From Nematostella vectensis (Eukaryota; Cnidaria; Anthozoa; Actiniaria; Edwardsiidae), in NCBI RefSeq assembly GCF_932526225.1, contig NC_064037.1, forward strand, positions 2,232,001 through 2,296,000: 64,000 nt of DNA, given 5' to 3'. Made by a program: the position numbers and the translations under genes. Each line of letters opens with the position of its first letter. The first letter of the stretch is position 1. Positions 11,967 to 24,600 of this stretch are shown piece after piece. Under the pieces are notes generated by a model, which did no database searches, was not told the DNA's origin, and saw nothing but the letters and a program-made list of their open reading frames with translations.

Positions 11967-14437
11967 CGCCATAAGTTTAAAGTGACAAAAAGTCAGGTTT
12001 AATCACCACAGCAATAATCCCACTATGGCGGCCATGAGGCCCCAGGTCGGGAACGACCTAGACTCTTACACAAGCCCGCTGACCGAACATCGCGGGCCAA
12101 CAGCCATACTGGCGCAACCTCTTTTCCTTTCTGTTTACATGCATTACGAATCAGATGGAAGATACAGGTATGGTGCGTAACAATATCCTACGCTACAGTG
12201 AGTGCAGATTAACTGAAAATGTAAAACATACTCTGCACAAGTAAAGAGCAATGCGGACTGGTAACAAAAATATCAAATGCATGAATGTATGGCAAGGCAC
12301 AATGAGGTGGGGCACACATACATGGCTATGGTAACGGGTGATACAAGTGTGTGTACACATGGATACATACACACGAGTGATGGCATAAAGGGTCATATGG
12401 TGTGGCTACCAGTGTACATACACAGGGGTTACATACACAGTGTGATGACATACATGGTTACGTAGTGTGATTACAGGTGTGCATACACAGGGGGTTACAT
12501 ACGCACAGTGTGATGACATGCATGGCTACGCAATGTGGATACAGGTGTATATACATGACTACATAACACTAGCATACATGGCTACCGGCGGTACCATGTA
12601 TGGGGTTGGGGGTGACCACTTTTTTTTTCTCCTCCTCTACCTTCCCCGCTAGTTGCAAAAAAAAGGAGGCAAGTACATGCACAAATGAGTACACAAACAA
12701 AATGAGGCGCATGAGCGTGGCTATGATAATGTGATGTGAAATGCGTGGTATGTGCTGGTTTACAATTATCTGGTTTTGCCAGTGGAACGAAATAACAATG
12801 AGGTACAGTGTAAAAACAGGGGCACAGAACCAGATATGGAGTGTAAGTATATGTGTTAACAACACAGCACTGTGTGCATAGGGATAGATGGGACATGATA
12901 TGATGCACACATGTGTGGGGACATAAATGCCACAGAGCACAAGGTGTGGATATGAACACAGTATGAGGCAGGACGTGTAAACAATTGTGTTACTACTAAC
13001 TTTAGATATAATGAATACACATCTGGGCTGGATAAAAACATGTGCTGGCAAACAAAATGTTGTGAGACAGACTTAATGCAGTACAGATGTGAAGTGGAAT
13101 GTAGGGACAAAAATATCCAAAATGATATGAGACTCACCGAAACAGTGGGGTTGATGCTACAAAACATGACAAACACAGTGTGAGGGATACATAACAAATG
13201 TGAAAATAATATGGAGGGATACACAATGTCAGAAACACTATTACACAATAAAAGGGGGTGTGATCCACAAATAGGCAAAATAGGGTACAAAAACAGGCAT
13301 GGAAACAGATGTGGGCTGATAATATGCGCACATGCACCAAGGATATGGAAATACATCTACAATGGAGGTGAGCTGGGTGAAACAGGTGAACTACACATGA
13401 TAACAAAATATGGAATGTGGATAGGCTTAAACTATAAATAAGAAATCCTGAAATAAAACGAATACTGAATTAAGGAGTAGTCAATTAAAGTCAGTGCTAT
13501 AGAGTCAAAGTTCGCCCGCAGAGGGTAAATAAACCCAAATAAGATAAGTGTCCAAAATAAATAAAGTTCGAAGAGTACATAAGTAGTGGCTTAGACCCAC
13601 TTCACCGCAGTTCTTGATGACTTGACTTCGTCCAATGTCAGGCGGTGTTCCTCCTCGCAAAGAAAACAGGTAAAATCCTCAGTAATGTCTCGGTAATGTT
13701 GTCAGCACGTCGAAGACTTGCGGAGTTGGTTTGAGAGGCCTTGTTTTGCTCTCATGGTTCACAAGTCTTTGTCTTGTTTTCCCGAAGGGATATAGTCGCG
13801 CTCGCAACTAAACACAAACGAACGTAAATAAATGGGTCTTGTCGGCGCTTCAGACGACTTGCAGGGTTAGTTCGAGAAGCCTTGTTTTGCTCTCATGGTT
13901 CGCAAGTTTTGTCTTGCTATCCCGAAGGAATGTCAATGTCCAAGTCGCGTTCGCAAATAAACACTAATGTCGAACGTAAATGCATTGGTATTGTCAGTGC
14001 TTCAGACGTCCAAGATCAGTCTAACACGAGCCCTGACTCTTGACTTTTCTTCGCGGAATGACCAAACTGTCAAATCAAATAAATTAAGGAAATAAACTTG
14101 GAACACGGCACGGGCCTCATGGTCGCCATCACCACGTGGTTCGTGACTAAGCTGCTTCCAAGGACGCGCTCGCCAGGCGTGACTTGCAAAATTCATGCCA
14201 CCGTCCTAAATGCCACTATGTAGAGCCATACTCCTTCTCCGTTGGAAGGCCGGGAGATTAACAGTCCATAATCCCACCGCTGGACACCACGCCATAAGTT
14301 TAAAGTGACAAAAAGTCAGGTTTAATCACCACAGCAATAATCCCACTATGGCGGCCATGAGGCCCCAGGTCGGGAACGACCTAGACTCTTACACAAGCCC
14401 GCTGACCGAACATCGCGGGCCAACAGCCATACTGGCG
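11967..14437 (-). mobile_element. Non-autonomous LTR retrotransposon (intact ends, no pol)
   Basis: Two direct repeats of 148 bp (11967-12114 and 14290-14437) read identically by eye, from CGCCATAAG to CATACTGGCG. On the minus strand the right copy is the 5' LTR. It is followed at once by TGGTGTCCAGCGGTGGGAT (14289-14271), a primer-binding site that would pair with the 3' end of a leucine-type tRNA ending in CCA. A polypurine tract (AGAAAGGAAAAGAGG, minus strand, about 12116-12131) sits just before the other LTR. ATT flanks both outer ends as a possible 3-bp target duplication. The 2.17-kb interior has no gag or pol; it holds a tandem duplication (about 13720-13990) and a degenerate minisatellite-like region (about 12250-13440). 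Identical LTRs imply a recent insertion mobilised in trans. Confidence 0.8.
12250..13440. repeat. Degenerate minisatellite-like interior of the LTR element
   Basis: The plus strand is purine- and T-rich, with recurrent ACATACAC, GTGTGATGACATACATGG and GATACAGGTGT-like words. The clearest tandem structure is at about 12300-12560. Several open frames on the minus strand (for example 12569-13051) arise from this low-complexity composition and show no protein family. Confidence 0.55.
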
Positions 14438-14621
14438 ATTATTTGGTAAATCGGAAAAAAAACTTCTCAATTTGAGTTATTTTTTCCAGCCAGGATCATG
14501 CTCGCAAAGTTGAAAAACCCTCGCTTATTTGCGAGCACTTTCGCATAAACATTCGGCCACTGAGAGCAATAAGGGTCTTCGAGTGGTATGGTGGTATCTA
14601 ATACGCATGCGGAGCAGTCTG

Positions 14622-15297
14622 GGGCCGGTTGCACAAAGCCTGGATAAGTTATCCGCCGGATAGGCGCTAACCGCCGGATAAAATCCCTATCCAGCGAATA
14701 GTTATCCGGCGGATAAAATAGCGTTGCACAAAGCGTGGATAGAAGGCTGGATAACTATCCGCTGAATAGCCATCATTTACCACTAAATGGCTTCCCGTTT
14801 CCATGGTAAATATGCAAGGAGCGCGCTGTTTTTCCTTCAAACAAAATGGCGACCGTTGAAAAAGTTACTAAAAGTGCCAGAAAAACAAACAGTTCATCGA
14901 GGCAACGTGCATGTAAATCATTGAATGATCACAGGGGATAGTGTTTAGCTTCCTCCTGTCTTTGGGAGTCACATTTCTTGACAGAACGGACAATATAGCT
15001 TGATTCCAGTCCTGCCAAAGCTACATGTAAGTTCGTAGTTCATTGTAAATTTACCAACTGTAATATTCGTCGTTTGCATGTGTTTCAAATTTCACTGCGT
15101 CTAAAATTAATCTAAATTCTGACACATTTATTCGGTGGATAAGATTTTATCCGACCTCTATCATCCGGATAACTTTAACCGATGGATAACTTTTATTCGG
15201 GCTTTGTGCAAGAATCACGCCACTCGGATAATTTTTATACGCTGGATAAGGATTTAACCGGTGGATAAGACTTATCCAGGCTTTGTGCAACCGGCTC
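14622..15297. mobile_element. MITE with TIR GGGCCGGTTGCACAAAG (PIF/Harbinger-like)
   Basis: The left end GGGCCGGTTGCACAAAGCC (14622) is mirrored by GGCTTTGTGCAACCGGCTC ending at 15297. Both ends carry several subterminal copies of a TTATCCGCCGGATA-like motif. CTG flanks both sides (14619-14621 and 15298-15300) as a possible 3-bp target duplication. At 676 bp without a transposase it is non-autonomous. TIRs of this form are typical of Harbinger-type MITEs; the superfamily call is from general knowledge. Confidence 0.75.
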
Positions 15298-15666
15298 CTG
15301 GTACCTTGTTTGGCCTCCGTTTGGCCTTGGGTCTTTTCTGCTTTTTCATGCATATACCAAACCACAGGAAGCCCAGGAAGTCGTTTTGATGCTTGTTCGT
15401 TGTTTAGAATCGGCTGTTCTTTTTAGAGGTAAAACGAGTCGATTGAAGTAGCGAGTTTTTGTGAAATGTTGCCAATAAAATTACCTTAAAACTTAGAATG
15501 TCTTGTTGTTGTCAAATGTATGTCTAATGACGGTTTGGGGTGGTTTTCTTCGCGAAATATACACCTTCACTCACCCCATAACCGTGTTTTTGACCAAACC
15601 AGTTAATCTTGGTACAAAACCAGTTTTCAACTACGCGTATTTCTCGTCGAAAACATTATCGTCGAT

Positions 15667-18600
15667 ATGGCTAGAAGCGTGGTTTTCCGCCGTAAATTGG
15701 GACTCATTCTTGCCCCAAATTCTTCATCATGTTTTTTCAGAAACTTAATGTTTCAGGGCCGTTGCCAATCGACGAAAGTGGGTCCATTTATGGCATTACA
15801 CGAAGACCAAAACGAAATATCGTTCGATGAGTCAGAACGGATTTTTTATTCGAAAGAACTCCAAGAGATCATCCGTACTCTTTTCGTCTTGAAAATTTCG
15901 TCGTTTGGCCTTATAGTGCGACATAGTCTGCCGGTGAGTAGCTGGGTCAATATTTTCATATTTGGTGTCCCAATCGCTCAATCGCAACCAAAGCGCGAAA
16001 CGATAAAAGTGCTCAATCTAAGGACGTTATATACTTTGTATATTGAAGAATTGATCGGCAAAGAGTGACATTTAAAACCCTGAATTTTTAATGTGTGGAT
16101 ATGTAGAACAGGTTTAATTTTCCTAATTTTCTCTCCCTGCTTTAATCAGTAATTTATGGATTGCGTGAAACTCGAATAAAACTTGTTTTTATACGGCGTT
16201 AATCAATAAGAGTATCAATGTAAACAGTTCATGTGATTGGTTAATTTTGACAGCTACTTGAGTACACAAGCTTAGGGGCGGCGCAGCTAGAACAATGGTC
16301 TGCCAGCAGGCTCTCCTTCCCCCCCCCCCCCCCCCCCCCTACCCTTCCCTTGAGCCGGAGGCTCTTATTGATTAACGCTATATAAAAACAATTTTTATTC
16401 GAGTTTAACGCAATCCATGCATTCCATGACCCTAATTGCATAAAGTACTGATTAAAGCAGGGAGAGAAAATTAGGAAAATTAAACCCGTTCTACACATCC
16501 ACACATTAAAAATTCAGGGTTTTAAATGTCACTTTTTGCCGATCAATTCTTCTATATACAGAGTATATAACGTCCTTAGATTGAGCGCTTTTATCGTTTC
16601 GCGCTTTGGTTGCGATTGAGCGCTTGGCGTTATATTGCGCTTGTTCACACTGTTTTGCTCCAGTCAATCTCCTTGGCTCCCCAAACCGTTGAACATCGTT
16701 TTGCGTACGCTAGAATTATAAAATAATAAAAATTTAGATATCAAACTAGACAATTTACATGATACAACACGGTACAATAATGCTGTAGCAACCACGCTGT
16801 GAGTGCTAGTTTATCATAAACCGGCAAATCAGTTATAACAGAAGCTGCACCACAATGAACATATTCGCGTGTGTCTGTTTGGTGAGCTCATAAAGATGTG
16901 GCTTGACAACACTAGCCTGCGTGCATCCGGAAATAGTTCCATTATTACCGTCTGTGAATTACCGAAAGAAAGAACTATTTCCGGCTGCACGCAGGCTAGA
17001 TAACGCGCGCTACGTCCAAAAGTGGTTTGAAGGGAATCATCATTCACGGACATACCTATTCGTACAGACGTTTCAATATTTCTTATTTTTATAAAGATAA
17101 ATGTTATCTATATCCATCTTTTAATATGCAAATTCCAAATGGATTTCAAATTTGCTTATGCCTCGGGAGAGGATAGGATTCCAGCAGGGACGACACATTT
17201 GTGAACGATTTACGATCGCCGACTGCAATCTTCTCTTCGTGAAGAACTTTATAAGATAGCTATACCGTAAAAAAAAATCTTTTTCTAGGCTTGCTATCTA
17301 CCCAAGTTTGATAGCTAGGAACTGAAATCTTGTAAATACATGATGGCGTGATCATCGCGCTACTATAAATACAGCGATCGTTAGCACTGATGTCGCGTTA
17401 GCGTGTCGCGTTTTACACGATATTGTAATGTTTCTTAGCTTGAGTAGTTAGGATCATGAAGGACATAATTGAAAACTCCATTGTTAATTTCCTGGTCCTA
17501 CAACTGAATTATTGCTTTAATGGCATACTGTTAGTTGTTAGCACTATACGGCTCGATAAAAAAAATTAAGTGATAAAATAAGAAAGTACATTAATGTGAG
17601 CGTATTCTTCTACATGTTTATGCTAAAAGCACATACATACCTGATAAACTTTTTATTTCAGCATTGTATTCCACTCTACAAATCCGCGGCCCTTCTCACG
17701 GCCAAACTATGCCAACTTCTACCCCTTCCCCCGCTTCTTTGACTCATATGTCTTCCATCTGGACAACACTGAATCACAGGCTTCGTCCACCCAATACACT
17801 TGTGCAAACATTTTTTCAAACTATTGTTTTACCTTGGCTAGCAAATGCAACGACGGAATTGCAACACTTCGATCAACAAACTTCCACGAACATGTAGTGT
17901 TTGTCGGTATAGGATTGCCGAGAAACAAGACGATTTTTCTAAGAACTCTGAACTTTTTAATAGACCGAAGCCATATTGAACCGAACACAGGTGCTGGGTA
18001 ACCAAGCAATACTTATAACGAAATAACACAGGGAGCCCAATACTACATCTCCCTTTCTGAGTGTCTATCTAATGTAAGACAGAATGTCCTTGACAATGTC
18101 AATGTAAAATTTAACTAACACTGGTAACTTAGGCTTAATGTTATCAAATACATTGCCTCATAACAATCAAACAGAACTGCAGTGTTTATATTCAGTCTTT
18201 CAACCTAGCCGGTGTTTTAACCACCCGGCCACTATGGGTAGTGTTTACTGGAACTGGTGCTTGCACTTCCGGTGTTGTCGTTTTAGCCTCAGGCTCTGGA
18301 GTGCTCTCTGGTGATGACTCGGTTGGTGTTTCGGGGTCAGGTTTTGGCAGCATGTTGAGCTTGCGCCGGTTTCGTCTGATATTATGCTTGGGAGTGGATA
18401 ACTGATAGCTTCTTGGTTGATTGGTTTTCCCAATCACTGTTCCTTCCTGTTTCCGGTCTGGAATCCAAACCTTACCTCCACACTGAAGAGGTGGTAGGTG
18501 GTAGAGGGAGAACATCATGACGTCTGTCATAGCTTTGTTTCTGTCTCTCCTTAATAGCTCCATCTTTGGCTCTTAGATGCTCATAGTCCACTTTATCTGG

Positions 18601-21600
18601 GGTACGCTGGTCCAGCAACTCAGCCAGACTATAGCCTTGCTCCAATGAGGTCGTTCTATAGGCCAACATAGCCATGTAGGGATCTTTAGACTTCTTAACA
18701 GACTTTTCATTGTCCCTACTGCACGTTCAACCTCCCCATTAGACTGAGAGTACAAGGGGCTGCTGAGAATATGAGTGAATCCATATTCCATCGAAAAGGT
18801 TTCGAACTCTTTTGCTGAAAACTGGGGGCCACCATCCGACACTACAGTTTCAGGAATCCCATGTCAACTGAATAAAGACTTAAGGTGGTCGATAACAGCT
18901 GGAGCAGTTGTACATTTAAGTTTCTCTAGTTCTACGAAGCGAGAGAAATAGTCTACTACTAGCAGATATTTATTGTTCTTCAGCTGGAACAGGTCCATGG
19001 CGATGTGCAATGGTAATTTGGGTAAGTTAGACACGATCATAGGTTTTGCTTTGTTACTATTGTGTTTGCAACAGATCCCACAGTTCTGTACAAGCTCCTC
19101 AACTTGTCTATTCATACCAGGCCACCAAATCGACTCCCTGGCTCTGGCTCGACATTTTGTTATGCCCTGATGCCCGTTTATGAATTCTATCCAGAATTTC
19201 AGAACTCAAAGAAGATGGTATGACAAGACGACATCCTTTTAGCAACAATCCATTCTGAATGTTCAGTTCTGCGAAAAAGGGTAGATACTGCTTCACCAGG
19301 CCCTTAAGCGCAGACTTAGCTGGCCAACCCTTTCTACAGTAAAGCATCAGTTGTTGACACATACTTCGTCTTCCTGCTGGTGAATGCGTACCTCCTCTAG
19401 TCTCTTGTCGCTCGCTGGTAGGCTTTCCAAGATTTGGTTGACAAACAAGTACACATCCTCCTCGAGCTGTGTGTCGCAGCGGTTTGGTTACTCACAGGCG
19501 CACGTGAGAGAGCATCAGCAGTATGTAAACTCTTCCCCGGTACATGCTTGATAGAAAAATGAAATCTCATAAGTCTCATTTTAAATCTCTGTATCCTAGG
19601 GGGTAGTGTATCAAGATCCTTTGATCCTAGCAAGGGTACGAGTGGCTTGTGATTCGTCTAAACACGAAACTTTGTGCCAATCAGAAAGTCACTGAAACTT
19701 TCACAGGCCCATGCAGCAGCAAGGGCCTCTTTTTCAATCTGAGCATACCACTGATCTGTTTCGCTGAGTGCTCTAGACTGATATGCCACAGGGCGAAGCT
19801 TACCATCATCCTGCCTTTGGAGCAGGACTGCGCCTAAGCCGTATGCACTGGCATCTGCTGACACCACTATCTCTAACTCTGGGTTGTAATGCTCTAGTTT
19901 TATGTCTGCTAAGCACTAACTTGATGGCTTCAAACGCTTGGGTCTGTTCCGAGGCCCATTGCCATTCATTCTTAGTGCTAAGCAGCTCACGCAATGATTT
20001 ACTGGGCTCTGCTGGTTCTCCTGAGAACTTCCCCAGCTGATTAACCATGCCAAGGAATCGCCTGACCTCGCTGACATTGTTGGGCTGCTTCATTTCGGTT
20101 ATCGCCCTTACTTTGTCTGGGTCAGGACTGATTCCTCTGGCACTAATCAACTGCTCTAGGAATGTTACCTGAGTCATGGCGAACTCACACTTCTTCTTGT
20201 TGAGAGTGACACCCGCATTAGCAATTCTGTAGGACAGCTGAGAGAGGGGTATCGTGTTCCTCACAATCCCCGCCGCACACCAGGATGTCATCCATCATAC
20301 ATACGACACCATCTAGCCCTCTAAGGATGGCAGACATCCGTTTCTGGAAATGTTCTGGAGCGCTTGGTATCCTGAATGGAAGTCTATTAAAGCAAAATCT
20401 GCCTACATTGGTGATGAATGTAGTCAGTAAAGCAGACTCTTTTGACAGCTCAATCTGGTAGAATCCTGAGTTGGCATCCAGCTTTGAAAAAACAGTCCCT
20501 CCACCAAGCTGCGCGAGGGTATGTTCCACCGATGGTAGCATATGCCTCTCTCCACGAACGCAGTCGTTTAACCTGGTGAGATCCACACATATGCGCACTT
20601 TTCCATTTGCCTTGGGGACAACAACCATAGGTGCACAACAGTCGGTAGGCTGGTCAACCTTGGAGATCACACCTTGGGCCTCCATCCTTGCCAGCTCCTC
20701 CTTGACTTTGCCTAATAGTGGTATGGGTAAACGTCGGGGCACAGAGACAGCGTATGGCTGTGCGTCCTCGGTCAGTTCAATGCAATATGTACCTTTGAGT
20801 TTCCCTAATCCTTCGAAGACTTTGGGAAAATCCTCTGTAACAGAGTTCACCATCGAGACCAACTTCAATTGCTCGATAGCTGGTCACCCAAGTAATGGAA
20901 ACTAGCCTTGAATAAACCAGACACAGTTAAATCGTGCCAGCCAGCTCCCTTAAGCTTCTTGTTGGATGACTGGAGTTGTTGGGTAAATTTCTTATAGATT
21001 CTCTCAAGCGCAGGTTACATCTGCACCCGTGTCAAATTTGAATTCCAGTTCTTTCCCATTTATAAGAACTTTTCGACGCAGGGGTATAAAATAAGGGTAC
21101 AAACATGAATGGATGCAATAAAGAGTAAGACATATGTATTTGGAAGGACCTCTATTGAGAACTCATGACCTAATTGATATTCACAAACGAAGTCCAAAGC
21201 ATATGCTAAATAAACAATTCGCTGAGTTAAGTGGGCTCCCTGTGTTACAATTAGTGCGGCTCGTGAATAGTGACTCTGGAACCAGGGTACCTCGGAGGAG
21301 GGGCGAAGTAACGTTTATGATAATGCAAAATCTTGTAAGAGGAATATTCGCTTTAACCGGTCATCACGCATACAAAAATCTTCAATGACTTGGATATTGT
21401 TTTACTTAACCAAGCAATCTATTAGAATGTTTGAACTCCAACACAGAAAATATTGACAATTTCAGTTTATGAAATATATTTTGAAATATATACGCCGGCG
21501 TTGCGTGAAACAAAGAATGTCTGTGCGAGAGAGACTATGAAATATAAAGATGTAATTTGTGTTTTTTGGTTTAGAATTTTTTTTTGCCATTTTGCAATTA

Positions 21601-24600
21601 TGGCGGCCTTTAGACCACCAACCAATAGGAGAGCGCCCAAAAGCACCAGTCATCAAAGCAGCTAAGATATAGATACGCACATCACACTAAAAATCAACAA
21701 TGATAAATCCACAAAACTGAAAACGAGTGGAACTCTTCTTGTGGTTTACTTGTAGCTGATGGAGTTTGGCAAGAAGGTCCTTGGTCAGCAGTTGTTTGAG
21801 ACTGTTATGAAGAGGACCATGTATAGCCAGTTTGTTGCAGGAGAAGGTTTTGATGAAGTTAAGAAGACAGCACAACAGCTTCAAATGCATGGAATTCAGT
21901 CCATGTTATGTGTCCCTACAGAGGAGGACATCAGCGAAGGCCAGGTAGAACTCAAACTCAGGTGAGCCATTTTACCAACATATTTTCCCTGAAAGTGTGT
22001 TCTTTGTTTTTTGTGTCTTAAATTTCGCAAGAATTTTATTGGCACATTTCCCGAGTCTTAAATTTCGTAAATTTTTTTGGATTAGAAAAATCACGAATTT
22101 CGGTATGTGCAAAAATTACTTAGAGTAAGCCATGATTATCCCAGTAAGGAAGGGTGGGGGGGGGGGTGGGGTTTTGTGGAGGATGAGGACAACCCAATAT
22201 CTCAAAAAAAAAAAAAAAATGTTCAGTAAATAGATGTCAGGACTGCCCACTATCAACCTCATCCTCAACCCCATAGCCCCAGGGAGAGCTATATACATAA
22301 TGGGGCCTGCCTAACATTTGATACCCCTCCCCCTTCTAAAATACCCAGGAATAAAAACTTGTAGTGACCCTCCTGCCTCAAGTTCAATAAAAGTCTTCTT
22401 TCTAAAACTTGAAAAAATATTGTTGCTTGCAGGGAGCCTTTATTTGAAAGAAATTATGAAGTAATCCATGACTGCATCTCAAAAACAGGTACCCAATTTC
22501 AAATGAAATTTTGCTTATTGTAATCCATGCTGGGTGCGTAGCTGTCATTGAAAGTTTTTTTAAATTTCCTTTTCATAATGCTTTCAAATTACTGCCTGTG
22601 CCAGCCTTCAAATTTAAGCCCCCCCATTCCAAAATATTCAATAAGCAAATGATGCAAATTGATTGAGTGTGAATATACTATAATTTATGCTGACTGGTTC
22701 TTACACATTTTACATTTGTAACATTTATTTACCTATTAGCAATGATACTTTTTGAGTGGACCCTGCTGTAATGTGGGAGAGGGTTCTTTTACCCCCCCCC
22801 TACCTCCACCACACCCTGGTTACAGACCTTCATGACTCAACACATGCATTGAGGACTACGCTTATTGATGTATTAGTGTATTAAGTAATAGGGGTTCCTC
22901 AGCAAAAGACTGAAAAGGAATATGCTGTTTTTCAGAACATAATGGCAAGTCACAAATGCGTATTACTGCTGTTTGTAGTCCTGTTTTGCTGGTAAGAGCA
23001 CAGTTTTTGTATTTTTCCCCTCCACCAGCAAAAGATAAGACACTTTTTTGATATAAGCATAACTGGGGGACCTTTGCCCCCAACGGACCCCAACAAGAGA
23101 GAGACCCCCTAAGTGAGCGGTCATTAATTACTGGGTAAAATATAGATCAGCTAGCATGGTAATTTTGTCCTATTGAATTAAAGTATGAACCTTCACTTTC
23201 GCTAGTTTAAGGGTTGGCACAGAGATAAAGAACAAAAACTGATGTCGCCAGAAAACGACTACGTCGTCGACAATTTTAACAAAGACATTTGAGTCCAGGT
23301 TTTGTTCAATTGATTTGAATGGGCAGCTTTGTCTGTCAACCATGAGAGGGTTTCTCAAAATTTATTTATATAAAAACAAGATTGGTGCCTGAACAACATG
23401 GAAATAGATATACAATAGTAGGAAACATTGTGAACTGAATACAATTTTCTTTTCAACAATGACTCTCTTGCTCAGTATTAAATTAAAACCAGGGGATGCC
23501 CAAAAAAATGTAGCCCCCCTACATATTTGCCGCCCCCCCCCCCCAGTTATTAATGACCGCTCTCTAAGGGATATCATTTGGTAGAATTAAATCCACAAAG
23601 AGACAGGGTTGACCCGCCTCACATTTATTGAGTAGAAAACTGTGCATATGTTTGATGACAATAACCTACCATTTTTTTTAAAGCTCAAGCTGACAAACCT
23701 GCTACAACCATATGAGACTTCTCCAGATATTCCAGAAGAGCTTAGTATAAGGTCATTTGCTAAAGGACTAGACGCTGATCTTCCACATAGCACCCCCCTG
23801 ACAAGTTTGCTGACACAAGAGGAGAATACACACCTGGTGAATACCCTTCAAAGACTGGACAAACTGGCCAAGGTATGCTTTTTAGAATGCAGCTGCCTGT
23901 CCACCCTGCCCATCCCCCCCCCCCCCCCTAAAAAGATAATGCATCATAATGAACAAGTAACATGGGTTGAGAGACAGCTGATATAATAATAAGACAGAGC
24001 TGTAGCACACCTCAAGAAGCATTGCTCTTGCGTAACCACACCTCTTGCTACTGCCACATCAACCCCCCTTGCTATTACATAACCACACCTCTTGCTACTG
24101 CCACATCCACCCCCCTTGCTATTACATAACCACACCTCTTGTTACTGCCACATCCACCCCCCTTGCTATTACATAACCACACCTCTTGTTACTGCCACAT
24201 CCACCCCCCTTACTATTACATAACCACACCTATTGTTACTGCCACATCCACCCCCCTTGCTATTACATAACCACACCACTTGCTACTGTCACATCCACCT
24301 CCCTTGCTATTACATAACCACACCTATTGTTACTGCCACATCCACCCCCCTTACTATTACATAATCACACCTATTGTTACTTCCACATCCACCCCCCTTA
24401 CTATTACATAACCACACCTATTGTTACTGTCACATCCACCCCCCTTGCTATTACATAACCACACCTCTTGTTACTGCCACATCCACCCCCCTTGCTATTA
24501 CATAACCACACCTCTTGTTACTGCCACATCCACCCCCTTGCTATTACATAACCACACCTATTGTTACTTCCACATCCACCCCCCTTGCTATTACATAACC

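Noticed and set aside
12569-13406. Overlapping Cys/His-rich minus-strand frames
   Set aside because: They come from the skewed, degenerate minisatellite interior of the LTR element. Overlap of several frames and lack of any family argue against a gene.
17662-18002. Apparent exon after a good acceptor, at first joined to 15667-15933 as a TMEM70-like gene
   Set aside because: Joining 15667-15933 to 21756 instead gives continuous PRODH sequence in phase. The 17662 frame hits a stop in that phase, and its alternative frame runs into the gypsy LTR at 17893.
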